Of a stretch of DNA of 64,000 bases, positions 1-8,286 are shown in pieces. Numbering within the stretch: position 1 is the stretch's first letter; each line of letters begins with the position of its first letter. Under the pieces are notes generated by a model, which was given only the letters and a program-made list of their open reading frames with translations, had not been told where the DNA came from and searched no databases. A program made the position numbers and the translations under genes. The DNA lies in the NCBI RefSeq assembly GCF_014298075.1, contig NZ_CP060418.1, positions 992,001-1,056,000 of the forward strand. Reading direction: 5' to 3'. This DNA comes from Enterobacter sp. JUb54 (GTDB lineage Bacteria; Pseudomonadota; Gammaproteobacteria; Enterobacterales; Enterobacteriaceae).

Positions 1-36
1 GCCCGGACAGGTGCGCAGCACCGCCTCCGGGGAGGC
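1..36. repeat. REP-like palindrome (copy 1)
   Basis: A GC-rich palindrome: outer arms CCCGGA/TCCGGG and inner arms GGTGC/GCACC. The same 36 bases recur without change at 172-207. Extragenic palindromes of this kind usually lie behind genes and stabilise mRNA 3' ends. This copy follows the fdhF fragment at 44-127. Confidence 0.7.
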
Positions 37-43
37 AGCCTGG

Positions 44-127
44 TTAACCCATTGCGCTTTCGCTCAGGCGGGCTTCCGGCTTGTCGTGCTCGTCAGTCAC
101 GGACAGTTCGGCGATGTTCCCGGGGGC
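44..127 (-). pseudogene. fragment of a duplicated fdhF 3' end
   Basis: Read on the minus strand, this stretch ends with codons ARLSESAMG and a stop, matching the true fdhF end (ARLHESAMG, stop at 215-217) at a constant offset of 171 bases. Identity runs through the REP element, the stop codon and about 25 codons, then fades near 115-127, where another REP begins. It has no start and no upstream coding part, so it is a relic of a partial tandem duplication or of a second fdhF-like gene, not a working gene. Substitutions are spread through it, so the event is not recent. Confidence 0.7.
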
Positions 128-150
128 GGCGCAGATGCGCCTTGCCCGGG
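119..150. repeat. REP-like palindrome (second type)
   Basis: CCCGGG arms flank an inner GCGCA/TGCGC pair. It lies between the two fdhF 3' ends and differs in sequence from the copies at 1-36 and 172-207, so the cluster is mosaic. Confidence 0.6.
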
Positions 151-171
151 CTACGGGTGTGCAGTCTGGTA

Positions 172-207
172 GCCCGGACAGGTGCGCAGCACCGCCTCCG
201 GGGAGGC
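172..207. repeat. REP-like palindrome (copy 2)
   Basis: Same 36 bases as 1-36, placed just past the fdhF stop codon, where it can act as an mRNA-stabilising hairpin or weak terminator for fdhF. Confidence 0.7.
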
Positions 208-214
208 GGCGTTA

Positions 215-2362
215 TTAACCCATCGCGCTTTCGTGCAGGCGGGCTTTCAGCTTGCTGTACTCGTCAATCACATACTGCTCGGCGGCGCGTTGATCGGCGA
301 TGCGCTCAACGTTCACGGCGCAGTACTTGTACTCCGGCGTCTTGGTTATCGGGCTCAGGTTCTCGGTCACCAGCTCGTTACAGGCGCCAATCCACCACTG
401 GTAGGTCATATAGACCGCCCCTTTATTCGGCCGGTCGCTGACCTGGGCACGGGTGATGATCCGCCCTTTGCGCGAATTGACCCACACCAGCGCTTCATCT
501 TCAATCCCCAGACGCGCGGCGTCGGCGGTGTTGATTTGCGCATAGCCCGGTTCATCCGCCAGCGCGGCCAGCGCCGCACAGTTGCCGGTCATCGAACGAC
601 ACGAATAGTGGCCCACTTCACGCACCGTGGAGAGCACCATCGGGTACTCGTCGGTCAGCTTGTCAATCGGCGCAACCCAGTCGCAGGTATAGAACTGCGC
701 CAGGCCGTTCGGCGTGGAGAAGGTCTCTTTAAACAGATAAGAGGTCCCCTGATCGGCATCGGACTCGTCGCGACACGGCCACATGATGTAGCCCAGCTCG
801 CCCATTTTCTCGTAGGTGGCACCGTAAAAGTTCGGGCACAGATGCCGCAACTCGTCCCAGATCTCCTGGGTATTGTTGTAGTGCATCGGGTAGCCCATCC
901 GGGTGGCGATTTCACTGATGATCTGCCAGTCGGTTTTCAGGTCCCACTTCGGCTCTACCGCTTTAAAGAAGCGCTGGAAGCCACGGTCGGCGGCGGTATA
1001 GACGCCTTCATGCTCGCCCCACGACGTTGACGGTAAAATCACATCCGCCGCCGACGCGGTTTTGGTCATAAAGATGTCCTGGACGATAACCAGCTCCAGC
1101 TCTTCAAAGGCTTTACGCACGGCGGACAGCTCGGCGTCGGTCTGGAGCGGATCTTCCCCCATGATGTACGCCGCCCGCACTTCGCCATGTGCCGCACGGT
1201 GCGGCAGCTCGCTGATGCGGTAGCCGGTATGTTCCGGCAGGCTGTCGACGCCCCAGGCTCTGGCGAACTTCTCGCGGTTTTCCGGGAACTTCACATACTG
1301 GTAGCCCGGATAGGTATCCGGCAGCGCGCCCATATCGCAGGCACCCTGGACGTTGTTCTGCCCGCGCACCGGGTTGACGCCGACGCTCGGTTTACCGAGG
1401 TTGCCGGTCATGATCGCCAGGCTGGTCAGCGAGCGGACGGTTTCCACTCCCTGATAGAACTGGGTGACGCCCATGCCCCACAGGATCGCGGCGGATTTGG
1501 CGCTGGCGTACATCCGGGCGCATTCGCGGATTTGCTGCGCGCTGACGCCGGTGATCGCTTCCACCGACTCCGGCGTGTAGCCTTCGACGATTTTACGATA
1601 CTCCTCGAAGCCCTCGGAACGGCTGGCCACGAAGGATTTATCGTAGAGATCTTCCTCGATGATGACATGCCCGATGGCGTTGAGCAGCGCGATGTTCGAG
1701 CCGTTTTTCAACGCGATGTGCATATCGGCAATGCGCGCGGTTTCAATTTTGCGCGGATCGCAGACGATAATTTTCGCCCCATTGCGTTTGGCGTTAATCA
1801 CGTGATTCGCCACGATGGGGTGTGAATCTGCCGGGTTGTACCCGAAGATAAACACGAGATCGGTGTTATCAATCTCTGTGATGGCATTACTCATGGCGCC
1901 ATTACCGACCGACTGGTGCAGACCTGCAACCGAAGGGCCGTGTCAGACGCGCGCGCAACAGTCGACGTTATTGGTACCAATAACGGCGCGTGCGAATTTT
2001 TGCATCACATAGTTGGTTTCATTGCCGGTCCCGCGGGATGAGCCGGTGGTCTGGATAGCATCCGGGCCGTACTTGGCTTTAATCTCGCTGAGGCGGGTGG
2101 CGACGTAGTCGAGGGCCTCGTCCCAGGAGACGGATTCCAGTTTGCCGCCACGCTGACGGCGGATCATCGGGGTTTTCAGACGCGGGGTGAGGATCTGGGT
2201 ATCGTTAATAAAGTCCCAGCCATAGTAGCCTTTCAGGCACAGGGTTCCCTGGTTATTTTTCCCCATGGCGGCTTCAGCACGGAGAATGTTCCCCGCTTCG
2301 GTCACCAGCCTGATCTTACAGCCGGCGGCGCAGTAGGGGCATACGGTCATCACGTTTTTCAT
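215..2362 (-). CDS. fdhF: formate dehydrogenase H, selenocysteine-containing
   Basis: Molybdenum (bis-MGD) enzyme oxidising formate to CO2. The reading frame is open from ATG at 2362 to 215 apart from one in-frame TGA at 1943-1945, which is codon 140, the selenocysteine position of E. coli FdhF (context DCCARV-U-HGPS). Counting it as Sec gives 715 residues, the E. coli length. The N-terminal 4Fe-4S ligands C8, C11, C15 and C42 are present, followed by the long molybdopterin-binding domain and the C-terminal MopB fold. In E. coli it serves formate hydrogenlyase and has also been linked to urate degradation with AegA/UacF. Here it lies 242 bases behind uacT on the same strand, so co-transcription is possible. 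Automated callers may split it into two ORFs. Confidence 0.97.
1905..1945 (-). promoter_or_regulatory. SECIS element of fdhF
   Basis: Right after the UGA codon the mRNA reads GGTTGC-AGGTCT-GCACC, a short hairpin with a bulged U and a GU pair in the apical loop, matching the bacterial SECIS of E. coli fdhF that binds SelB. It supports reading the TGA as selenocysteine. Confidence 0.93.
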
Positions 2363-2397
2363 TATGATAATTATCCTCGTCAGAGCGAAACGCAGGC

Positions 2398-2520
2398 TCA
2401 GTGGTTGAAAAAAAGCCAAAAATTAAAGCGGCTATCGAGGCAAAGATAAATGGCGTGCTGGACCACAGGCAGACTCAGCAGGGCAATAACGCTGGCAGCA
2501 CAAGCAACGCGTAATAGCAT
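2398..2520 (-). CDS. possible 40-residue hydrophobic small protein
   Basis: ORF of 40 codons between uacT and fdhF. A good ribosome site (AGGAG, 8 bases before the ATG at 2518-2520) supports it. The product starts MLLRVACAASVIALLSLPVV, which reads like a signal peptide or a single membrane helix, then a short aromatic tail. I recognise no family. It ends 35 bases before the fdhF start, so it could be co-translated or act as a leader peptide. Expression is unproven. Confidence 0.35.
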   Translation of the reverse strand: MLLRVACAASVIALLSLPVVQHAIYLCLDSRFNFWLFFNH

Positions 2521-2533
2521 GGCAATGGCTCCT

Positions 2534-2587
2534 GAAGTGGCGCAGAACCTGCGCGGAAAAAGGGAGTGGCGCCAGAACCTGCTCCGG
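2534..2587. repeat. imperfect direct repeat downstream of uacT
   Basis: Two copies of about 23 bases (2534-2556 and 2564-2587) share AGTGGCGC, AGAACCTGC and CGG. The second copy forms the arms of the hairpin at 2566-2593. This may be an old duplication or paired protein sites. Confidence 0.45.
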
Positions 2588-2593
2588 CGCCAC
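2557..2593 (-). terminator. likely (weak) terminator of uacT
   Basis: Perfect 8-bp arms GTGGCGCC (2566-2573) and GGCGCCAC (2586-2593) just after the uacT stop. The tail on the minus strand is CTCCCTTTTT, a T-tract delayed by three C residues, so partial read-through into fdhF is plausible. Confidence 0.5.
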
Positions 2594-2604
2594 GGCAGCG
2601 AGGG

Positions 2605-4050
2605 TTACTCTTCGTTCTGGTGTTCTTTAACTTTGCGCATCAGTAGCCACATGCGCATGGTGCGTGGCTGACGTTTCGCGGCCTGGCTGTCGGGGATCAG
2701 GCCGGTATGTTTGTTGTAACCGTTGAAGAACAGGTTGAGCGTCACCGCGCTGAATGTGGCCAGCATGATGCCGCTGTGCAGCAACGGCTGCAGCACTTCC
2801 GGGAATTTTGAGAAAAAATCGTGCGACAGGGTTGGCGTCAGCCCCACGCCAAGGCTGATGGCAACGATATACAGGTTGTAGCGGTTGGTTGAATAGTTGA
2901 TGCGCGCCAGGATACGGATGCCGGTTGCCAGCACCATGCCGAACATTACCAGCCCCGCGCCGCCCAGCACAAACTGCGGGATAGAGGCTACCAGTACCGC
3001 CATTTTTGGCACCATCCCGAACATGATCAGAATGGCTCCCGATGCGACGCAAACCCAGCGGCTGTGGACGCGAGTCACGCTGACCAGACCGACGTTCTGG
3101 GAAAATGAAGTATGCGGGAAGCTATTGAACAGTCCACCAAACAGCGTGCCGATACCATCAACACGCAGCCCACGCACGATATCCTGCGGCGTGAGTTTGC
3201 GACCGACAATTTCCCCGAGCGCCAGAAACATCCCCATCGACTCGATAAACACGATGATCACCACCGCGGTCATGGTGATAATTGAGATCGGGTCGAAGAC
3301 CGGCGTCCCCAGCGCCATCGGCGTGACTATCGCAAACCAACTGGCATCATTCAGGCCGGTCAGGTTCACTTCATTCATCATCATCGACAGAAAAAAGCCG
3401 AACACGATCCCCAGCAGCACGGCGACGTTCGACATAAACCCTTTAGCAAAGCGGGTGACCAGCAGGATAAACAGCAGCACGGCGAAGGAGATGCACAGAT
3501 AGACCGGATTACCGTAATCGGGGTTGCCTTTACCGCCGGCGGCCCAGTCGATCCCGACCTGCATTATGCTCAGGCCGATAGAGGTGATAACGACCCCGGT
3601 AACCAGCGGGGGAAACAGCGGCATCAGCCGCCCGATAAGCGGTGCCAGCAGGGTGGTAATGATCCCGGCGCCGATTGTCGCCCCGAAAATCCCCAACAGG
3701 CCAATATCGGGATGCATACCGATCGCCAGCATCGGCGTCACGGCGGCAAAGGTCACCGACATAATGACCGGCAGACGAATCCCCATAAAGCGGCCGATAC
3801 CGATACATTGCAGCAGCGTGACCACGCCGCAGCAGAACAGGTCGGAGCTAATCAGGAGCGCGACCGTCTCCTTACTTAACCCCAGCCTGTCCCCGATCAT
3901 CAAAGGCACGGCGACGGCGCCGGCATACATAACCAGAACGTGCTGCAAACCCAAAACAACCAGCTTCCCCGGAGACAAGACACGATCCACCTCATCTGTT
4001 GTGTGGGGGCTGCCAGAGACCGATGGTGGCTGAGAATCAATGGCGCTCAT
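2605..4050 (-). CDS. uacT: uric acid permease
   Basis: Nucleobase:cation symporter-2 (NAT/NCS2) family, 481 residues against 482 in E. coli UacT (YgfU), and similar end to end. It has the family signatures PGGIG-like GRFMGIRLP, the SFAAVTP-like motif TFAAVTPM, and the FIESMG and GLFNSFPHTSFSQN segments that line the substrate site; about 14 hydrophobic segments. It imports urate (xanthine weakly in E. coli) with protons. It is divergent from uacF across a 418-base gap and has a sigma-54 promoter at 4142-4157, which fits control by YgeV/UacR. fdhF follows on the same strand. Confidence 0.93.
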   Translation of the reverse strand: MSAIDSQPPSVSGSPHTTDEVDRVLSPGKLVVLGLQHVLVMYAGAVAVPLMIGDRLGLSKETVALLISSDLFCCGVVTLLQCIGIGRFMGIRLPVIMSVTFAAVTPMLAIGMHPDIGLLGIFGATIGAGIITTLLAPLIGRLMPLFPPLVTGVVITSIGLSIMQVGIDWAAGGKGNPDYGNPVYLCISFAVLLFILLVTRFAKGFMSNVAVLLGIVFGFFLSMMMNEVNLTGLNDASWFAIVTPMALGTPVFDPISIITMTAVVIIVFIESMGMFLALGEIVGRKLTPQDIVRGLRVDGIGTLFGGLFNSFPHTSFSQNVGLVSVTRVHSRWVCVASGAILIMFGMVPKMAVLVASIPQFVLGGAGLVMFGMVLATGIRILARINYSTNRYNLYIVAISLGVGLTPTLSHDFFSKFPEVLQPLLHSGIMLATFSAVTLNLFFNGYNKHTGLIPDSQAAKRQPRTMRMWLLMRKVKEHQNEE

Positions 4051-4468
4051 ACTGTTTTACTCCTTATTATCCGACGAGCCTCTCTAAGAGGCGGGGTCGG
4101 GAAGAGGGATAAATAACAATGACAAAGACCTGCTGTGAATATGCTTAGGGAGTGCCAGTTTTTGGCAAGTGCGCTAGAACGTTGCTGAAATGCGTCGATG
4201 GTCACAGAACGTAGCGTTTGTGTGATGGTCGTGCGGGGTCTTGCGGCGGGCGAGACGCTGAGACGTCTCATTATGATAGGAATCAAATCATTCTGAATCG
4301 CAAGATGATTCAGCGTGCCGTGGGCGGGTGTCGGTCCGGCCGGAGAGCGGGGGCTTGTTTCTTTGAGGCGGTTCGCAAAAATCAATCTGTCAGTCAGCGG
4401 GGCGTAAAAAGCGCCTGATTATTGCATCGTGACCCTTGTACTTATTCAGAATAATAAAAGGGACGCAC
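4051..4468. other. uacT/uacF divergent regulatory region
   Basis: No gene seen. It contains the uacT sigma-54 promoter (4142-4157), a 12-bp perfect palindrome TGAGACGTCTCA (4259-4270) and an inverted repeat CTGAATC-N7-GATTCAG (4293-4313). The last two are candidate activator sites. I could not find a convincing -24/-12 pair for uacF itself. Confidence 0.5.
4142..4157 (-). promoter_or_regulatory. sigma-54 promoter of uacT
   Basis: On the minus strand TGGCAC-TCCCT-AAGC: a perfect -24 box and a GC at -12 with the exact 12-base spacing. The predicted start lies about 80 bases before the uacT ATG. Confidence 0.7.
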
Positions 4469-6409
4469 ATGAATCGATTTATTGTCGCCGATGCCGCCCG
4501 CTGCATTGGTTGCCATGTTTGTGAGATAGCTTGTGTGACGGGGCATCACCAGGATGCCTGGCCGACACAGCGTCGTGACTTTCTTCCGCGTATCCACGTT
4601 GTCTTCCACCATAAGCAGAGCAGCGCCACCACCTGTCACCACTGTAACGACGCCCCCTGCGTCACCTCGTGTCCGACGCAGGCACTGTATCGGGCGAATA
4701 ACAGCATTCAGCTTAAGCAGGCGGATTGTATTGGCTGTAAAAACTGCGTGATTGCCTGTCCTTTTGGCGCCATCGAGATGGCCGCCGCCGGGGATGAGCA
4801 GCCGCTGCTGGCGCAGAAGTGCGATCTCTGTAGTGAACATCCCTCTGGTCAGCCGTCCTGTGTCGCTGCTTGCCCGACGCAGGCGCTGACGCTGATGGAT
4901 GATGCCGCTATCGAGCGGCTGCGCCGTGAACGGCAAATTCGTGCGGCTCAGGGGCAGGCGCCTGCGCCTCGGCAACAGGAACGACGTGAAGCCTTGCTGA
5001 ATAAGGTGCCGCGCGTCGGCGCGAAAAAAGTCGACGCCGAGACGCGTAAGGCCCACTTCGCCGAGATTTACCACGGGCTGGACGCCGACAAGGCGCAATA
5101 TGAGAGCGAGCGCTGCCTCTACTGCGCACAGAAAGCCTGGTGCAACTGGACCTGTCCGCTGCATAACCACATCCCGGACTTTATTCGTCTGGTTCAGGAG
5201 GGCGATGTGGTGGCGGCAGCGGAGCTGTGTCATCAAAGCAGTTCCCTGCCGGAAATTTGCGGTCGGGTGTGCCCGCAGGATCGCCTGTGTGAGGGGGCCT
5301 GCACCCTGAAAAAGGGCAGCGGGGCGGTTGCTATCGGTAATCTTGAGCGCTATATCACCGATAGCGCGCTGGCGATGGGCTGGCGGCCCGGCGTCGGTAA
5401 TATCACTGCGCGAAAAGAGCGGGTGGCGGTGGTCGGTGCTGGCCCGGCTGGCCTGGGGTGCGCGGATATCCTCGCCCGCGCGGGCGTACAGGTGGAGGTT
5501 TTCGACAAGCATCCGGAAATCGGCGGCCTGCTGACCTTCGGTATCCCGCCCTTCAAGCTGGACAAAAGCGTGCTGCAGGCCCGAAGGACGATCTTCAGCG
5601 AGATGGGGATTACCTTCCATCTCAATCACGAAGTGGGGCGCGATGTCGCCTTTAGCGACCTGGTGGCGGGATATGACGCGGTGTTTCTGGGCGTCGGGAC
5701 CTACGGCCTGATGGCGGCTGGTCTGGAAGGTGAAGACGCGCCGGGGGTGATTCAGGCGCTGCCGTTTTTGATTGCCAGCACCCGTGAGGTGATGGGGATT
5801 GAAGAGAGCCCGGAGTACCCGTTAACCGAGATTAAAGGTAAACGGGTGGTGGTGCTGGGGGGCGGCGACACGGCAATGGACTGCCTGCGTACTGCGATCC
5901 GCCGTGGGGCGACCAGCGTAACCTGCGCCTATCGCCGCGACGAGCTCAGCATGCCGGGGTCGAAAAAAGAGGTGGTGAACGCCCGCGAAGAAGGGGTCGA
6001 GTTCCAGTTTAACGTTCAGCCGCAGTACATCCTGCGTAACCGCAAAGGTCAGGTCAGCGCGGTCGGGATGATCCGTACCGCAATGGGCGAGGCGGGAGCC
6101 GATGGACGCCGTCGACCGCAGCCGGTGCCGGGATCCGAATTTGAACTGCCGGCGGATGTGCTGGTGATGGCGTTTGGTTTCCAGGCGCACGAGATGCCGT
6201 GGCTGCGCGGGCAGGGCGTTCAGCTCGACCGCTGGGGGCAGATCTGCACCGGCGGCAAAGGGCGCGGCGTTACGCAGACCGCTAATGACAAGATTTTTGC
6301 CGGTGGGGATGCGGTGCACGGCGCTGACCTGGTGGTGACGGCGATGGTGGCCGGGCGTCAGGCGGCCAACGACATGCTGGCGCTGTTCAGGCACAAGGAG
6401 GAGGTATGA
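4469..6409 (+). CDS. uacF: Fe-S/flavin oxidoreductase for urate degradation
   Basis: 646 residues, AegA/UacF (YgfT) type. The N-terminal ~170 residues carry four ferredoxin cysteine clusters ([11 protein letters not shown] from residue 12, then CHHC..C..CP, CIGCKNC and CDLC..C). The rest is a GltD-like (glutamate synthase small subunit) part with a further Fe-S region (CLYC, CPLHNH, CGRVCPQ), an FAD site [13 protein letters not shown] and an NAD(P) site [11 protein letters not shown]. In E. coli AegA/UacF are needed for formate-dependent urate breakdown. UacF is preferred over AegA because uacT and ygfS are its neighbours. Start: ATG at 4469 follows AAAAGGGACGCAC; an in-frame ATG at 4436 lacks a site. 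Overlaps ygfS by 4 bases. Confidence 0.88.
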   Translation: MNRFIVADAARCIGCHVCEIACVTGHHQDAWPTQRRDFLPRIHVVFHHKQSSATTCHHCNDAPCVTSCPTQALYRANNSIQLKQADCIGCKNCVIACPFGAIEMAAAGDEQPLLAQKCDLCSEHPSGQPSCVAACPTQALTLMDDAAIERLRRERQIRAAQGQAPAPRQQERREALLNKVPRVGAKKVDAETRKAHFAEIYHGLDADKAQYESERCLYCAQKAWCNWTCPLHNHIPDFIRLVQEGDVVAAAELCHQSSSLPEICGRVCPQDRLCEGACTLKKGSGAVAIGNLERYITDSALAMGWRPGVGNITARKERVAVVGAGPAGLGCADILARAGVQVEVFDKHPEIGGLLTFGIPPFKLDKSVLQARRTIFSEMGITFHLNHEVGRDVAFSDLVAGYDAVFLGVGTYGLMAAGLEGEDAPGVIQALPFLIASTREVMGIEESPEYPLTEIKGKRVVVLGGGDTAMDCLRTAIRRGATSVTCAYRRDELSMPGSKKEVVNAREEGVEFQFNVQPQYILRNRKGQVSAVGMIRTAMGEAGADGRRRPQPVPGSEFELPADVLVMAFGFQAHEMPWLRGQGVQLDRWGQICTGGKGRGVTQTANDKIFAGGDAVHGADLVVTAMVAGRQAANDMLALFRHKEEV

Positions 6410-6882
6410 CGCATTTTATCGTTGCCAGTCCGCAGTCGTGCATTGGCTGTCGCACCTGTGAGGTCGCCTGCGCGTTGGCGCATATGGCCGAAGGCGCGGC
6501 GTTTCATCCGCGTCTGAAGGTGATGCGTCTCGATACCCTCAGCGTGCCGGTGATGTGCCATCAGTGTGAAAACGCCCCTTGCGTGACCGCCTGTCCAGTC
6601 GGGGCGCTTACGATGGGGAACTTGCGGGTAGAGGCGGATGCCGGGCGCTGTATCGGGTGTCAGGGCTGCGTGGTGGCCTGCCCCTTTGGCGCTATCACCG
6701 TTGTGACCGCCGCCGAACATCCACCGGCGATCGTCAAATGCGATTTGTGCGAGGGGCGCGAGCGCGGGCCAGCCTGTATGGATGTTTGCCCGACCGCGGC
6801 GCTTAGCGTGATGACCGAAGAGACGCTGGCGGCGTTACAAAAGCAGCGTAACGTTGCCACCGCCAGCCTGTTAACGCTGTAA
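6406..6882 (+). CDS. ygfS: 4Fe-4S ferredoxin-like electron transfer protein YgfS
   Basis: 158 residues of HydN/YgfS type with four cysteine clusters ([35 protein letters not shown]) able to bind four 4Fe-4S centres; no other domain. It starts in the ATGA overlap with the uacF stop, so the two are translationally coupled and probably form an electron transfer unit, perhaps taking electrons from FdhF. It is close to the N-terminal part of UacF itself. Confidence 0.85.
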   Translation: MTHFIVASPQSCIGCRTCEVACALAHMAEGAAFHPRLKVMRLDTLSVPVMCHQCENAPCVTACPVGALTMGNLRVEADAGRCIGCQGCVVACPFGAITVVTAAEHPPAIVKCDLCEGRERGPACMDVCPTAALSVMTEETLAALQKQRNVATASLLTL

Positions 6883-6915
6883 AAAAACATGCTGGCCACC
6901 TCGGGTGACCAGCAT
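6881..6915 (-). terminator. terminator of ssnA
   Basis: Twelve-base arms ATGCTGG.CACC / GGTG.CCAGCAT around a 3-base loop (6889-6915), followed on the minus strand by seven T residues (6881-6887). It sits between the convergent ygfS and ssnA genes. Confidence 0.85.
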
Positions 6916-6951
6916 GATATTCACTACGGTTGTTGGAAAACCGGAGCCGCC

Positions 6952-8286
6952 TCAGGCCAGGGCGTCCATCCGCTGCCACATTTTCGCCGCCGCTTTGCGG
7001 GCTTCGGCAAAAATCGGCTCACAGTCAAAGGTAAACTGCCGGTCTTCGTACACCATCACCCCGTTGACCATCACGCTATGCACGTGGCTGCTTCCCATCC
7101 CGAAGGCGAGGTGGCCGGCAATATTCTCCGCCACAAACGGCGTCGGGGAGAGGTAATCGTAGAAGGTTAAATCGGCTTTGTACCCCGCGGCAATCCGGCC
7201 AAACCGGGCGTTAAAGTTGCGGCTGAGCAGTTCATTGCCGTTACTCAACGCGCGGGCAAAGCTGTCCGGCCACAGCGGTCCGCCGGCGTCGCGGTGTTTG
7301 AAGAAGGCAAACTTGAGCTCCTCGAACATATCCGAGCCGATGCCGTCGGTGCCGAGCGCCAGGTTACGGAACGCCGCCAGCCGTTGGTTATAGCCGACGT
7401 GATTGTTCATGTTGGAGCGGGCGTTATGCACCAGAAAACCGTCCCGGGCATTCAGCAATTCAATGTCGCGATCGGATAAATAGAGCCCATGGGCAACCAG
7501 GGTTTTGTGGTCGAGCAGGTCGAACTCAGCCAGCCGCACCAGCAGGTCTTTGGCGTAATGATGGTGACTATGGGAGACATCATAGCGATCTTCCGCCGCG
7601 TGAATATGAAGCCCGCGCCCGGTGGCTTTCAGGGCTTCGGCCAGCATTACCAGGCCCTCATCCGGCACCGTGAACGGCGCGTGAGCGCCGATATGCGCTT
7701 CGACCAGATAGGGCGTGCTGCCCTGTTCCCGTGCGCTGTCGATTTCCCGCGCAAAGCGGATATTTTCCTCTACGCCGGCCTGCAGCTCTTTGGCGCCGCT
7801 GTTACGATCGGTGGTCTCAAAGCAGGTCATCCCGCGCAGCCCCACCTGCAAAAAAGCGCGCCGTAGCTGGCTTAGCGACCCGGCAATATAGCCAGGCGAA
7901 GCATGATGGTCGATAACCGCGGTGCAGCCGCTGCGGATCGCCTCCAGCGCGCAGATGACGCCGCTGTAGTACAGCGACTCTTCATCCAGCGTGCGGTCCA
8001 GTCGCCACCACAGGTTTTTGAGCGTTGAGATAAAATCCGGGCACGGTGGGATAGTGGCCTGAATACCGCGCGATAACCCGGAATAAAAATGGTTGTGTGA
8101 GCAGACGTTGCCCGGCATCACCAGCCGACCCTGCATCGCTTTGACGGTGGCCTGCGGATAGCGCTGGCTCAGGTCAGGGCCTACCTCGAGGATGGTATCG
8201 TTGTCGATAACAATATCGACATTGTCTTGTACGCTCGCCGGGTGCAGTTGCGCGACGGTGGCGTTTTTCAGTATCAGAATGTTCAT
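6952..8286 (-). CDS. ssnA: amidohydrolase SsnA
   Basis: 444 residues, metal-dependent amidohydrolase (chlorohydrolase/guanine deaminase-like), very close to E. coli SsnA (442). Metal ligands are visible in CSHNHF near residue 65, in HIHAAED and in ALGTDGIGSD. In the anaerobic urate cluster described for E. coli and gut anaerobes it is thought to open or deaminate a ring intermediate; its exact substrate is an inference. The start MNILILKN at 8286 overlaps the ygfK stop by 4 bases (ATGA), so it is coupled to ygfK. Confidence 0.92.
   Translation of the reverse strand: MNILILKNATVAQLHPASVQDNVDIVIDNDTILEVGPDLSQRYPQATVKAMQGRLVMPGNVCSHNHFYSGLSRGIQATIPPCPDFISTLKNLWWRLDRTLDEESLYYSGVICALEAIRSGCTAVIDHHASPGYIAGSLSQLRRAFLQVGLRGMTCFETTDRNSGAKELQAGVEENIRFAREIDSAREQGSTPYLVEAHIGAHAPFTVPDEGLVMLAEALKATGRGLHIHAAEDRYDVSHSHHHYAKDLLVRLAEFDLLDHKTLVAHGLYLSDRDIELLNARDGFLVHNARSNMNNHVGYNQRLAAFRNLALGTDGIGSDMFEELKFAFFKHRDAGGPLWPDSFARALSNGNELLSRNFNARFGRIAAGYKADLTFYDYLSPTPFVAENIAGHLAFGMGSSHVHSVMVNGVMVYEDRQFTFDCEPIFAEARKAAAKMWQRMDALA

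Noticed and set aside
1943..1945. In-frame stop splitting fdhF into two ORFs
   Set aside because: It is codon 140, followed by a SECIS hairpin and a continuing FdhF sequence; read as selenocysteine rather than a nonsense mutation.
2440..2500. Sigma-54 promoter for fdhF (minus-strand TGCCAG-CGTTA-TTGC)
   Set aside because: The nearly invariant GG of the -24 box is lost, and the site lies inside the small ORF; too weak to claim.
4420..4468. Sigma-54 promoter for uacF
   Set aside because: TTGCAT near 4435 has the right -12 but the expected -24 position reads GCGCCT; not convincing.
4442..5629. 395-codon minus-strand ORF
   Set aside because: Shadow of uacF, whose four ferredoxin motifs and nucleotide-binding sites are clear on the other strand.
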